Assembly (NCBI RefSeq): GCF_905220705.1
Contig: NZ_CAJNAT010000014.1
Location: 62,001-126,000, forward strand
Reading direction: 5' to 3'
DNA from: Paraburkholderia domus
Lineage (GTDB): Bacteria > Pseudomonadota > Gammaproteobacteria > Burkholderiales > Burkholderiaceae
DNA: 64,000 bases
Shown here: positions 1 to 8,800 of the stretch, in pieces
How the letters are laid out: every line of letters begins with the position of its first letter
Position numbering within the stretch: the first letter of the stretch is position 1
Made by a program: the position numbers and the translations under genes
Notes under the pieces: model-generated
Told to the model about the DNA's origin: nothing
Seen by the model: the letters and a program-made list of their open reading frames with translations, nothing else
The model's database searches: none

Positions 1-620
1 TCGACAACTGGAACGTAGTCGGCATGCAGGGCACGGGCAGTCACGACCTGCGTCTGCAGAACAAGTTCGTCGATGAAGCGTGGACGTTCGTTCGTGGCGG
101 CGCAGCGTTGATCGACGAACCGCTCTACCGCTATCCGGCCGTCGCCTATCAGGCGCAAGTCCACGCTTCGGTCAATCTCGGCCTCGCGCGCGCGGCGCTC
201 GACCTGCTCGCGTCGATGTCGGGCGTCACCAAAACGACCACAGGTGCGCCGCGTCTCGCGGATCGCGCGTACTACCGTTCGGGCCTGGCGCAAGCCGAGG
301 CCAGTCTGCGCAGCGCGCGCGCCTTCTTCTTCGAGGCCGCGGAAACGTCCTGGCGCACCATACTTGCGGGCAATCCCGTGTTGCCGGCAGAAGCCAACCT
401 GCTGCGTTTGTCGGCGACCCATGCCGCGCACGCGGGCGCCGAAGTCGTCATGCAGGCCTACAAGATGGCGGGCATCAACGCGATCTACCGCGAGAGCCGC
501 ATGCAGCGCCTGGTGCGCGACTCCATCGTGGTGACGCAACATGCGTTTCTTGGCGAAGGCACCTATGACGCATCGGGCGCGATCTTCGTCGGCATTCCGC
601 CTGTCACGCCCTTTCCCTGA
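1..620 (+). CDS. iacA: IacA-type flavin-dependent indoleacetate monooxygenase (acyl-CoA dehydrogenase fold), 3' end
   Basis: Partial gene, open at the left edge of the window; the first full codon is at 3. The visible 205 residues are the C-terminal part of an acyl-CoA-dehydrogenase-fold protein: DNWNVVGMQGTGSHDL at the start is the usual central beta-domain segment, followed by the helical C-terminal domain. In the iac pathway IacA uses reduced flavin supplied by IacG to oxidise the indole ring of indole-3-acetate. The assignment rests on the family plus the neighbours, since iacG, iacF, iacC, iacD, iacB, iacI and iacH all follow. Taken alone, the fragment could belong to any flavin-dependent monooxygenase of this fold. 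Confidence 0.75.
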   Translation, partial: DNWNVVGMQGTGSHDLRLQNKFVDEAWTFVRGGAALIDEPLYRYPAVAYQAQVHASVNLGLARAALDLLASMSGVTKTTTGAPRLADRAYYRSGLAQAEASLRSARAFFFEAAETSWRTILAGNPVLPAEANLLRLSATHAAHAGAEVVMQAYKMAGINAIYRESRMQRLVRDSIVVTQHAFLGEGTYDASGAIFVGIPPVTPFP

Positions 621-639
621 CATGCGAGGAGCAATCGCT

Positions 640-1164
640 ATGACGAACGATAAAGATCAGACCCGTACGCAGTTCCGCAATGCGATGGCCGCGCTGGGCG
701 CGGCGGTCAACGTCATCACGACCGATGGTCCGCGTGGCCGCTGCGGCATCACTGCAAGCGCGGTCTGTTCGGTGACGGACTCTCCGCCGACCATGCTCGT
801 GTGCATCAATCAATCGAGCTATGTGCACGACATTCTGTCTGGCAACGAGCGCGTGTGTATCAACGTGCTGGGCGCCGATGCCGAGGAGGCTGCGCGCGTG
901 TTCGCGGGCATGACCGGCTGCTCGATGGACGAACGCTTCGAGCGGTGCGCGTCGCGCTCGGGCTGCTCGGATGTCCCCGTGCTCGACAACGCGATTGCGA
1001 CGCTCGAAGGCAGAATCGCCGACAGCAAGACTGTTGGCTCGCATTCGGTCTTCTTCGTGCGGGTCGATCACATCGGCACGCGCGAGCATGGCGACGGTCT
1101 CGTCTGGTTCGGCAGGCAATTCCATCGGCTCGCGCGAACGAGCGCATCCTGTGGGGTGGCCTGA
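640..1164 (+). CDS. iacG: Flavin reductase, IacG-like
   Basis: 174-residue member of the flavin reductase (HpaC/RutF) family. It would reduce FMN or FAD with NAD(P)H and hand the reduced flavin to the monooxygenase encoded just upstream. Family features seen include AVNVITTDGPRGRCGITASA near the start (cofactor-binding strand and loop) and ERVCINVL. The ATG at 640 is preferred over the longer frame from 541 because GAGGAG lies at 626-631 and the longer frame would overlap iacA. It lies 19 bases after the iacA stop, which fits co-translation and partner function. Confidence 0.85.
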   Translation: MTNDKDQTRTQFRNAMAALGAAVNVITTDGPRGRCGITASAVCSVTDSPPTMLVCINQSSYVHDILSGNERVCINVLGADAEEAARVFAGMTGCSMDERFERCASRSGCSDVPVLDNAIATLEGRIADSKTVGSHSVFFVRVDHIGTREHGDGLVWFGRQFHRLARTSASCGVA

Positions 1165-1166
1165 TC

Positions 1167-1871
1167 ATGCAAGCTTGTCTCTTTCTGATTGGGCAAAGCG
1201 GACCGGAGCCGCTAGTCGATGTGCAAGCGCTGCAACGCGCGGCGACGGGGATCGACGGCTTACGGCGGTTGATCGTTCACGAACCGGTGTCCGGGCAGAT
1301 CGATCCGCGGATCGCCGCGCCAGACGATGCGCCTTCGTGCGTACTTCAGTGCTACTTCGACGAACTCGCGCCCCTTGAAGCCGCCTTGCGTTCCGATGGC
1401 GCGATACACAGCGCGCTGCGGACAGCGGCGCGCGCCGAGTTGCAGCGCGATACCTTCAGGCAGCAGATCATGGCGGTGCGCAAGTTCACGCCGCCGGCCG
1501 CTCCGACCGAAGACGAACAGCGCACGCAGCGGTGCACTTATCTCGTCGCTTACGAAGGCCCAGCCGAAGACCTCAACGCGTGGCTCAAGCATTACCTGCA
1601 GGGGCATCCGCCGCTCATGCTGCAATTGCCGGCAATCCGCGAGGTCGAGATCTATTCCTGCCTCGACGGCACGAGCGGCTTGCCCTTCGTGCGAGCGCAG
1701 GCCATGCAGCGCAACAAGGTCGTATTCGACGATCCAGGCGCCCTCGCGAACGCACTCGCCTCACCCGTGCGCGACGAGATGCGACGCGACTTCCATACTC
1801 TGCCTCCCTATCAGGGCGCCGCGCCGCATTTTGCAATGCACAGCAAGTGCGTTAATCTCGCAACACACTAA
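1167..1871 (+). CDS. EthD-like dimeric alpha/beta-barrel protein, copy 1 of 3
   Basis: 234 residues. The C-terminal half has the pattern of EthD/ferredoxin-like barrel proteins: YLVAYEGPAEDLNAWLKHYL, a following HPPLMLQLP, then MQRNK and SPVRDEMRRDF near the end. Two homologues sit at 19873 and 34524 in the window and share the order of these motifs, including the closing MR-D-F/RFP segment. The ATG is 3 bases after the iacG stop, so it is probably translated with it. No catalytic activity can be assigned. Barrels of this kind often act on small unstable intermediates or assist an oxygenase. Not part of the core iac set I know. Confidence 0.65.
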   Translation: MQACLFLIGQSGPEPLVDVQALQRAATGIDGLRRLIVHEPVSGQIDPRIAAPDDAPSCVLQCYFDELAPLEAALRSDGAIHSALRTAARAELQRDTFRQQIMAVRKFTPPAAPTEDEQRTQRCTYLVAYEGPAEDLNAWLKHYLQGHPPLMLQLPAIREVEIYSCLDGTSGLPFVRAQAMQRNKVVFDDPGALANALASPVRDEMRRDFHTLPPYQGAAPHFAMHSKCVNLATH

Positions 1872-1919
1872 CCGGCCGTTGAGCGCAGCGCGGCCCACTT
1901 TCGTCCGCGAGTAACGGGC

Positions 1920-2840
1920 ATGAACAAGCCGAACCTCGGCATCGCCGACCTCAACCTGCTGCGCGTGTTCCTTGCTATCTGGGACCTGCGCAGCCTCACC
2001 GCAGCTGGCGACCGGCTGGGACTGACGCAGCCCGCCGTCAGTCACGCGCTGCGCCGCTTGCGTAACCTGTTCGAAGATCCGCTATTCGTGCGCAGGCCCA
2101 CCGGCATGGTACCGACCGAGGCCGCCTTCCGGCTCTATCCGCCACTCGCTCAGGCTTTGTCGATCATCAACGACGCGGTGCAACAGCATGCGAAGTTCGA
2201 TCCCGCCACCGCGCGCCGCGAGTTCCGCATCTCGATGTCGGACATGTCGGAGTTCTTTTTTCTTCCGCCACTCATCGCGCTGCTCGATCGCGACGCGCGC
2301 GGCATTCGCATCGAAGCCGCCAATATTCCGGTCGAGTCGGTGAGCGCGGCAATGCGTGCCGGTGAGATCGATCTTGCGCTCGGCTACGTTCCGGGTCTCG
2401 ACGCGGGCTGCGTGAGCCAGACGCTGTTTGTCGACGAACATGTCTGCATGGTGCGCGCGAGTCATCCGTTACGCAAATCGAAGCCGAGCCGCGAAGACCT
2501 CGCCGCGCTACGTTATGCGTATGCCAGCACCAATGCCACCGGTCATCGCATGGTCGAGCAATGGCTCGACGAGTTGAACTTCAAGCGCGACGTCGTGCTC
2601 CGTCTGCCGCATTTCGTCGTGGCACCCGAGATCGTTATGAACACGGACCTCGCGGTGATCTTTCCGAGGAGCATCGCGCGCCGTTTCAATCGCGGCAAGG
2701 CGTTTCGCATCGTGCCCTTGCCGTTCGCCCTGCCGCCCATCGAAATCCAGGTTCATTCGCACACGCAATTTGCCGCCGATCCCGGCATTGCGTGGCTGCG
2801 CGGAGTCATCCATAGCATGTTTCATCAGCCGGTCGCGTGA
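1920..2840 (+). CDS. LysR-family transcriptional regulator
   Basis: 306 residues, normal LysR length. The winged helix-turn-helix covers about residues 10-70 (LNLLRVFLAI, then LTQPAVSHALRRLRNLFEDP) and is intact. The effector domain follows with FRISMSDMSEFFFLP and DLALGYVPG. It is co-directional with iacG and the EthD-like gene. The decayed LysR at 4678-5453 is a recognisable paralogue (FDPATARREFRIS against FDPATSTRTFRLS). It is the likely regulator of this iac locus. Known iac loci use MarR, LysR or two-component regulators, so the role is inferred from position. Confidence 0.85.
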   Translation: MNKPNLGIADLNLLRVFLAIWDLRSLTAAGDRLGLTQPAVSHALRRLRNLFEDPLFVRRPTGMVPTEAAFRLYPPLAQALSIINDAVQQHAKFDPATARREFRISMSDMSEFFFLPPLIALLDRDARGIRIEAANIPVESVSAAMRAGEIDLALGYVPGLDAGCVSQTLFVDEHVCMVRASHPLRKSKPSREDLAALRYAYASTNATGHRMVEQWLDELNFKRDVVLRLPHFVVAPEIVMNTDLAVIFPRSIARRFNRGKAFRIVPLPFALPPIEIQVHSHTQFAADPGIAWLRGVIHSMFHQPVA

Positions 2841-2969
2841 AATCGGCGACCCGCATTTGCGGCGCTGATACCGCAACGTCTTTTTTTCCAATTTGACGGC
2901 TGCCTGGCGCCACTCGACACTGCCTGCCATGCGAAGCCTCCTGAAAGGCTTCCTGCCCTCAATACAACG

Positions 2970-3482
2970 ATGCGATCAGACATCGCAACCCATCAATCTT
3001 CGTCCACAGCCGAGCGCAGCACGGCGCCCACGGACCGCGTACTCAACCGTATCGTCATCGCGTCGGTCGCCGGCAATCCGACGGAGTGGTACGACTTTTT
3101 TGTCTACTGTACGGCTGCCGCCCTCGTGCTTTACGCGGCATGGCGTCTATTCGGCGTGGGTGGCGGATTCGTGCTTTCTTCGGCCGCGTTTCTCGCGGTG
3201 CATCCTGAAAGCCGCGACTTCGAGAACGCCAAACAATCCGGCAAGACGTCGCACATGCCTGTGCTCACCGGCGAACTGTCCAGCACCGAGGTGCGCTATT
3301 CGGGCGTCGCGCTCGGGCATGACGTGGCGTCCATCTTCGCGGGCCGGCCTCTCCCCGCTCATCGCCACGGCATTGTTGGCGCATTACCACGCGTCCTGGC
3401 CAGTTGCTCTGTTTCTTCTCGTGTCAGGTCTCGTTGCGGTCGTGACGCTCAAGTTCACGCACGAACGCGGCACCGGCAAGTC
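2970..3482 (+). pseudogene. MFS transporter remnant with large internal deletion and frameshift
   Basis: The 5' part encodes a metabolite:H+ symporter N terminus (VASVAGNPTEWYDFFVY, first membrane segment). After a short degenerate stretch the sequence jumps to the region around membrane segments 10-12 (STEVRYSGVALGHDVASIFA). It then changes frame near 3345 and continues as LSPLIATALLAHYHASWPVA and HERGTGK. Intact relatives in this window (37643, 44892) are 436-450 residues, so most of the protein is missing. It was probably the iac-linked uptake gene and cannot make a working transporter. The 3' end is approximate. Confidence 0.75.
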
Positions 3483-3687
3483 CTCTTTAATTCCACGCCA
3501 TCCATTCGGCCGCTGTCAACCGCGCGAACGCTTCGGCACGATATCGTTGGCTTCATTGTGGTTGTTGCGAAGGTAGTGAAATTAATCTCACTGATGCCTG
3601 AGAGACTTTTTAATCTATTTCTCTTATTCATTGCTTGAGTCTAATCTCGACCCATCGTCCCCAGGAAAAAGTCACACGAAGATAATC

Positions 3688-4659
3688 ATGCAAGCTCAAA
3701 ACCTGAAAGTCCGGGTCGACGCCTTGCGCGAAGAAGCGCATGGCGTGCGCTCATTCATCATTTCTCGCGTCGATAACCTGCCGTTTGAACGTCACGAGCC
3801 CGGCGCACATATCGATGTCACGAGTCCCTCGGGGGTCGTCCGACAATACTCCCTGTGCGGCGACCCTGAATGCCTCAAATCGCAAACCTTCGCGGTGAAG
3901 AAGGAAGGACAGTCGCGTGGCGGGTCCCGCTCTCTTCACGACGAAGTCAACGTAGGCACCGAGTTGTCCATCGGTGCGCCGCGCAATCTTTTCCGACTCT
4001 CCGAAGACGCGAGCGAACACATCCTGATCGGCGCGGGCATCGGCATTACGCCGTTACTTTCGATGGCGTATCGCCTCTCCGCAAGGAATGCGCGCTTCAC
4101 GCTGCACTACTTCGCGCGCAGCAAGGAGCATGCAGCTTTCATGGCGCTGCTCGTCCGCCCGCCGTTCGATGCACACGTGCAGTTTCATTTCGGGGTTGAG
4201 CGGGAAGACCTTCCCGCGCGGCTCGATGCCTGTTTGCGTGAGGCCGGCAGCGACGCGCATCTCTACACCTGCGGCCCGGGTCCATTCATGGACCTGGTGG
4301 TGCAAAGCGCGCAGACGCGCCTGCCGGCAGACGCGATTCATCTGGAGCGCTTCAAGGCAGAGCCCGCCGCGCCATCAAACGACGCGTCGCTCGACAGCTT
4401 CGAAGTTCAGATCGCGAGCACCGGGCAACCCGTGCATGTGGACGCGAAGCGTTCGATCGTGGATGCGCTCGCGTCGATTGGCATCGAAGTGGATACGTCG
4501 TGCGGCGAAGGCGTGTGCGGCACATGCATGGTCGATGTGGTGAGCGGCGAGCCGGAGCACCGTGACCATTGCCTGAGCAAGGCGGAGCGCGCGAGCAACA
4601 GCGTGATCTGCTGTTGCGTCTCGCGTTCACGTTCGCCGGTGCTCGTGCTCGACATCTGA
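3688..4659 (+). CDS. iacF: Ferredoxin-type oxidoreductase, IacF-like (VanB family)
   Basis: 323 residues with the three-part layout of phthalate-dioxygenase-reductase/VanB proteins. An FMN-binding barrel comes first (RQYSLCGDPE near residue 55), then an NAD domain (ILIGAGIGITPLLSMA near 115 and YTCGPGPFMDLVV near 200). A C-terminal plant-type [2Fe-2S] domain has cysteines in CGEGVCGTCMVDVVSGE and a fourth cysteine in DHCLS. It would pass electrons from NAD(P)H to the Rieske oxygenase IacCD. The ATG at 3688 is used because the upstream extension from 3631 has no family similarity and starts inside the leader; a GAAGA lies just before it. Confidence 0.85.
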   Translation: MQAQNLKVRVDALREEAHGVRSFIISRVDNLPFERHEPGAHIDVTSPSGVVRQYSLCGDPECLKSQTFAVKKEGQSRGGSRSLHDEVNVGTELSIGAPRNLFRLSEDASEHILIGAGIGITPLLSMAYRLSARNARFTLHYFARSKEHAAFMALLVRPPFDAHVQFHFGVEREDLPARLDACLREAGSDAHLYTCGPGPFMDLVVQSAQTRLPADAIHLERFKAEPAAPSNDASLDSFEVQIASTGQPVHVDAKRSIVDALASIGIEVDTSCGEGVCGTCMVDVVSGEPEHRDHCLSKAERASNSVICCCVSRSRSPVLVLDI

Positions 4660-4677
4660 GCCGCGAGACGGCACGTT

Positions 4678-5453
4678 CTACACTTTGGCGAAATCCGCGA
4701 GGACGTCGGTCATGAGACCCCGCATCGAGGCGATGCCTTCGTCCTCGTGAAAATGCTCGTGCCAGTGCATCGTGACAGCGGCCTTGGGTAAGGAAACCGG
4801 CAGCGCGTAAATGCGAAAGGTGTCGCCCTGATTGAGGATGTGTGCGAGCTTCTCGGGCAGCGTGGCGAAAAAATCCGTTGCGGCGAGTACGCCCGGCACC
4901 GCCACGAAGTGCGGCAACGCCAGGGCAATGTTGCGTCCCACGCCTTGCGCGCGCAAGGCGTCGTCGAGATTGTGGTGACTATGCTCGAGCGACCGCACCT
5001 GCACGTGCGACGCGGAAAGAAACTGCTCCAGATCGAGCTTGCTCCCCGCTGGCAGACCACGGCGCTTGCGCGTCATGCACACATACGACTCCTCGAACAG
5101 CAGCAAATCGCGCGTGCGCGGCAATAGCGACGGCAGGTTGCCGATCGCAAAGTCCAGCCGGCTCGAACGCAGCGCCTCCTCGATCTCCTCCACCGGCAAT
5201 GGTTCGATCAGCAGCTTCACGCGCGGCGCCGCGTCGTGCAATGCGGCGCAAAGGGCCGGCAAATAGGCCATTTCGCTCGCGTCCGACAGTGACAACCGAA
5301 ACGTGCGCGTGCTCGTTGCCGGATCGAAACGCTCGGCATAGCGCAACGCCTGGCGCACGGTATCCAGCGCAAGGCGCGCGTCAGACTGCGCTCTTCGCCG
5401 ATCGCCTGAAAGACGCGCAAAAGGTTGAGATCGATGTGATCGATGGACGTCAT
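4678..5453 (-). pseudogene. LysR-family regulator missing its DNA-binding helix
   Basis: Two reading frames join near 5383. The N terminus MTSIDHIDLNLLRVFQAIGE reads normally as far as the first helix, then the frame shifts directly into LALDTVRQALRYAERFDP, which in intact relatives lies about 50 residues further on. The missing piece is the recognition helix and wing. The effector domain (FRLSLSDASEMAYLPAL, FAIGNLPS) is otherwise complete to the stop. A start at ATG 5463 gives one long frame, but that product also lacks the helix-turn-helix. It is divergent from iacC, the usual position for a local regulator. Confidence 0.8.
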
Positions 5454-5621
5454 GGGAAATCACAAGATATTTGCCGCACTTATTAGAAGACCATTTTTTT
5501 ATCGATTTGACGCATGATCCTCGGAAAGCGAAACTGCTGTCAACGAGAGGATGCGCTGATGTGGTTTCGGCATCCTCGTGTCAGTCACTCATTTCGCAAC
5601 CCCTATTTCCCCACGAAAACG

Positions 5622-6905
5622 ATGAGTACGCCGACCTACCAAACCATCGACACAAGCGCGCTCGCAAAGCGCGCCGAGTCGGATCGCATTGCGCCTTCCC
5701 TCTACTACGATCCGGAACTGTTCGAAGCGGAACTGGAGCGCATCTTCTACAAGACGTGGATCTGGGTCGCACACGACAGCGAACTGCCGAAACCGGGCGA
5801 TTTCGTGACCACGACCATCGGCCGCCAGCCCGTCATCGTGGTGCGCGACAAGACCGGCGCCGTGAACGTGCTGCAGAACCGCTGCCGCCACCGCGGCGCC
5901 ACGGTGTGTGAAGAGCACAAGGGCAACGCGAAGGGCTTCACGTGCCCGTATCACAGCTGGTCCTATGCGCTCGACGGCACGCTACGCGCGCTGCCTTATG
6001 GCGACGGCTACGAAGGCGTGTGTGAAAAAGGCGATCTGCCGCTCAAGAAGCTGCGCGTCGGCGTCTACCAGGGTTTGATCTTCGCAAGCTTCAACCAAAC
6101 GATCGAACCGCTCGAAGACTTCCTCGGTGGCGCCAAGCCGTGGATCGATCTCTTCATGAAGCAGGGCGCGGGCTATCCGATCAAGGCCAACGGCGAGCAC
6201 AAGTTCAAGTTCAAGGGCAACTGGAAGATCCAGCTCGAGAACACGACCGACCTGTATCACTTCCCGGTCGTGCACAAGTCGTGGATGAAATCCATCGACG
6301 AGGAAACCGCCGCCGCGATCACCAGCTTCATGACCAGCGATCAGGCGTTTTGCCGCTCGCTCGGCAACGGTCATAGCCTGGCGGTGCTGATGCCGGAAAT
6401 CGTCGATCTCGACAACGACGACGGCGCGCCCATTCCTGAGCGCTTCCAGGAACTCGCCGCGCAACTCGCCGAAAAGCGCACGCCGGAGGAAGTGCGCCGC
6501 ATTGTGCGTTCGCTGATGGGCGTCGGTTTCAATCTGAACCTGTTCCCGAACCTTGCGCTCTCGATGGCCTTCTTCCGCGTGCTACGCCCGATTTCCGCGG
6601 AGGAAACGGAGATCCGTCATGTCGCACTTGCCATGGAAGGTGGTCCGGAAGAAGCAAACCGCGTGCGCCTGCGCATTCACGAACACTTCCAGGGTCCGTT
6701 CGGCTTCGGCAGTCCCGACGATGCCGAAGCGTGGGAACGCGTGCAGCGCGGCTCGTATGCGGGTCCCGACGTGCCGATTCTCGTAAATCGCGGCCTGAAT
6801 CGCGAGACCACCGCGCCAAACGGCGAAAAAACCGCGCACTCGACCGACGAAACCGGCATGCGCGAAGCGTACAAGCAATGGCGCGCAATGATGGAGCAAG
6901 CATGA
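5622..6905 (+). CDS. iacC: Rieske aromatic-ring-hydroxylating dioxygenase alpha subunit, IacC-like
   Basis: 427 residues. The Rieske [2Fe-2S] site is Cys88/His90 and Cys108/His111 (NRCRHRG and FTCPYHSW). The mononuclear iron site includes His213 and His218 in DLYHFPVVH, and NLFPNLALS fits the catalytic domain. With IacD and reductase IacF it would oxygenate an intermediate of indole-3-acetate breakdown. The start at 5622 (MSTPTYQTID) gives the normal length; the longer frame from 5514 would begin in the divergent promoter. No strong ribosome site is visible before 5622. iacD overlaps its stop by four bases. Confidence 0.85.
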   Translation: MSTPTYQTIDTSALAKRAESDRIAPSLYYDPELFEAELERIFYKTWIWVAHDSELPKPGDFVTTTIGRQPVIVVRDKTGAVNVLQNRCRHRGATVCEEHKGNAKGFTCPYHSWSYALDGTLRALPYGDGYEGVCEKGDLPLKKLRVGVYQGLIFASFNQTIEPLEDFLGGAKPWIDLFMKQGAGYPIKANGEHKFKFKGNWKIQLENTTDLYHFPVVHKSWMKSIDEETAAAITSFMTSDQAFCRSLGNGHSLAVLMPEIVDLDNDDGAPIPERFQELAAQLAEKRTPEEVRRIVRSLMGVGFNLNLFPNLALSMAFFRVLRPISAEETEIRHVALAMEGGPEEANRVRLRIHEHFQGPFGFGSPDDAEAWERVQRGSYAGPDVPILVNRGLNRETTAPNGEKTAHSTDETGMREAYKQWRAMMEQA

Positions 6906-7402
6906 CGGACGACCGCAACGCACTCTTCTCCCACCAGACCTTCGCACGCGCGATCGAATTGATCTGGCGCGAAGCCGAGCTTCTGGACCGGCGCGACTAT
7001 CGCGCGTGGCTCGACATGTGGGACCCGAAAGGCATCTACGTCGTGCCGATCGATCCGGACACGACCGACTACGCATCGACACTGAACTATGCGTTCGACG
7101 ATCAGCACATGCGTGAATTGCGCGTGCAGCGCATGACCTCCGGTTACTCGGCGTCCGCATCCGACGCCGCGCGAACGGTGCGTACGGTGTCGCGCTTCAC
7201 GTTGTCGAGCGACATCGCGGATCTCGTCGAAGTGAAGTCCTCGCAGATCATCATCGCGTACAAGCGCGGCGTGTCGACGATTTTCGCGGCCGACCTCACA
7301 CACAAGATCAGCATGGTGAACGGCGAGCCGCGTCTTGTCGAGAAAGTCATCCGCCTGATAAATTCGACCGAAGCACTGAACGCCATCGGCTTCCTGCTTT
7401 GA
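6902..7402 (+). CDS. iacD: Aromatic-ring-hydroxylating dioxygenase beta subunit, IacD-like
   Basis: 166 residues with the NTF2/SnoaL-like fold of ring-hydroxylating dioxygenase beta subunits. FARAIELIWREAELLDRRDY at the start and WDPKGIYVVPIDPD are characteristic. The subunit is structural and forms the alpha3beta3 oxygenase with the upstream gene. The start codon overlaps the iacC stop as ATGA, so the two are translationally coupled. The reading frame extends upstream inside iacC but has no coding character there. Confidence 0.85.
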   Translation: MTDDRNALFSHQTFARAIELIWREAELLDRRDYRAWLDMWDPKGIYVVPIDPDTTDYASTLNYAFDDQHMRELRVQRMTSGYSASASDAARTVRTVSRFTLSSDIADLVEVKSSQIIIAYKRGVSTIFAADLTHKISMVNGEPRLVEKVIRLINSTEALNAIGFLL

Positions 7403-7464
7403 TGTTCAATCGCGCATCGGCGGCGGCACGCGCTGACGCGCGCAATTTTTCGTGACACGTTTTC

Positions 7465-7839
7465 ATGCCGACACTCGAAGTCTATCTTCCCCAAGGTCAC
7501 GCCGACGACCGCAAAGCCTCGCTCATTCAGGGGCTGACGCAGGCGACGGTAGATGCAATCGGTGCGCCCGCCGAGTCCGTGCGCATTCTACTTTCGGAGT
7601 TGCCCGCCACGAACATCGGTCTGGGCGGTAAACTCACGCCGGCCGGGTTGCCCGTCATTATCGCGATCCTGATAGCGGGCCGCACGGATGCCCAGAAAGA
7701 AGCGCTGATCGCCGCGCTGTCCGAAACGAGCGTCGCCGTGCTCGATGTACCCTTGCAAGCCACGCGCGTGATTATCAAGGACATTCCGAACACCAGCTTC
7801 GGACTAGGCGGTCAAACCGCGCGCGCGCTCGGTCGCTAA
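7465..7839 (+). CDS. Fused tandem 4-oxalocrotonate-tautomerase-like protein
   Basis: 124 residues made of two copies of the 60-residue tautomerase unit. Copy 1 starts MPTLEVYLPQGHADDRK, giving the catalytic Pro after Met removal, and ends NIGLGGK. Copy 2 starts LPVIIAILIAGRTDAQK near residue 69 and ends SFGLGGQTARALGR. Each carries the helix with E/DA-K-ALI. 4-OT enzymes work as hexamers of single units; fused pairs make trimers with non-equivalent sites, and only the first Pro can be a free N terminus. It sits between iacD and iacB and may tautomerise a ring-fission or keto/enol intermediate. It is not part of the canonical iacA-I set. Confidence 0.7.
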   Translation: MPTLEVYLPQGHADDRKASLIQGLTQATVDAIGAPAESVRILLSELPATNIGLGGKLTPAGLPVIIAILIAGRTDAQKEALIAALSETSVAVLDVPLQATRVIIKDIPNTSFGLGGQTARALGR

Positions 7840-7899
7840 GTTCGCGAAGTCCTCGCCCATCTAACGATAGCGCGGCGACGCGCAGCAAGGAAAAACACC

Positions 7900-8280
7900 A
7901 TGACCGACACTCGAGTCCTGCCGTTGCGCGTGCTGTTCTGCTGCGGCGTCTCGCAGAACTTCTTCGATCTGCCCCGCGAGCAGATCGGCGATGTGTGGCA
8001 AGCCTACGGCAAGATGCTCAGTGCAATCGAAGCGATGGAGAATGTGCGTGTGCTCGGCATCATGGACGACGACCGGCTCGTGGTCGGAAACGCCGACAGG
8101 GCGCCGTGGACCTTCTACATCATGGCCGATGTCGCCGATTTCGACACGGCAGTTGCGATCTGCAATCTGTATCGCACCACACCCGTCGGCGATCACAACC
8201 TGTGGCGCTACGGCAAGATCGAAGCGCGCGTGGGCCGCGCGCTGACGGTCCCGCCCGTCGCAATTAACGATAATGCGTGA
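7900..8280 (+). CDS. iacB: IacB-like protein of indoleacetate catabolism
   Basis: 126 residues. The pattern LRVLFCCGVSQNFFDLP, the MDDD segment and LWRYGKIEARVGRAL near the end agree with the small IacB proteins of indole-3-acetate loci as I remember them. The biochemical role of IacB is poorly defined; the fold looks like a small alpha/beta ferredoxin-like barrel. The position between iacD/tautomerase and iacI supports the name. The iacI start follows its stop by only four bases. Confidence 0.75.
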   Translation: MTDTRVLPLRVLFCCGVSQNFFDLPREQIGDVWQAYGKMLSAIEAMENVRVLGIMDDDRLVVGNADRAPWTFYIMADVADFDTAVAICNLYRTTPVGDHNLWRYGKIEARVGRALTVPPVAINDNA

Positions 8281-8284
8281 CGCC

Positions 8285-8800
8285 ATGAGCGATTCCATCA
8301 TCGAAACGCTGCAGGCACGGCTTCGGGCACTCGAAGCACAAAATTCGGTGCGCAAGACCATGGCGCGCTATATGGCATTGTGCGACGTGCCCGCACGCGC
8401 ATTCGTACGCGAATCGCTCGCTGCGCTCTTTAGCGACGACGCCGTGTGGGAAGGCATTGGCCCGCAATACGCGCACAAGTTCGGCCGGCTCGAAGGCCCC
8501 GGTCCGATCGTCGGCATGTTGCAGCGCTATCTGCCTCCTACGCCGCATTTCACCACCAACGTGCATTTCCTCACTGCGGAGCACATCGAGGTCGACGGCG
8601 ACCATGCCATAGGACGCTGGATCATGCTTCAAGCGTCCGGCTATGTCGACTCAGAGGCACAGTTGATCGCGGCCCGCCTCGAAGTAGACTTCGTGCCCTC
8701 TTCACATGATGATTCGGAGTGGCTGATACGGCGCTTCACCACCGAGCGCCTCTTCGATGCACCATGGAACGTCAATCCGGCCGTAGGGATTTCAACATGA
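8285..8800 (+). CDS. iacI: SnoaL-like protein, IacI-like
   Basis: 171 residues, NTF2/SnoaL-like. RKTMARYMALCDVPARAF opens the fold and ALFSDDAVWEGIGPQYAHKF is the characteristic acidic/aromatic stretch. The family includes small hydrolases and isomerases and non-catalytic partners. In iac loci IacI is a small accessory protein. The ATG at 8285 is chosen over 8273 because it lies just after the iacB stop. The following amidase gene overlaps its stop as ATGA. Confidence 0.75.
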   Translation: MSDSIIETLQARLRALEAQNSVRKTMARYMALCDVPARAFVRESLAALFSDDAVWEGIGPQYAHKFGRLEGPGPIVGMLQRYLPPTPHFTTNVHFLTAEHIEVDGDHAIGRWIMLQASGYVDSEAQLIAARLEVDFVPSSHDDSEWLIRRFTTERLFDAPWNVNPAVGIST

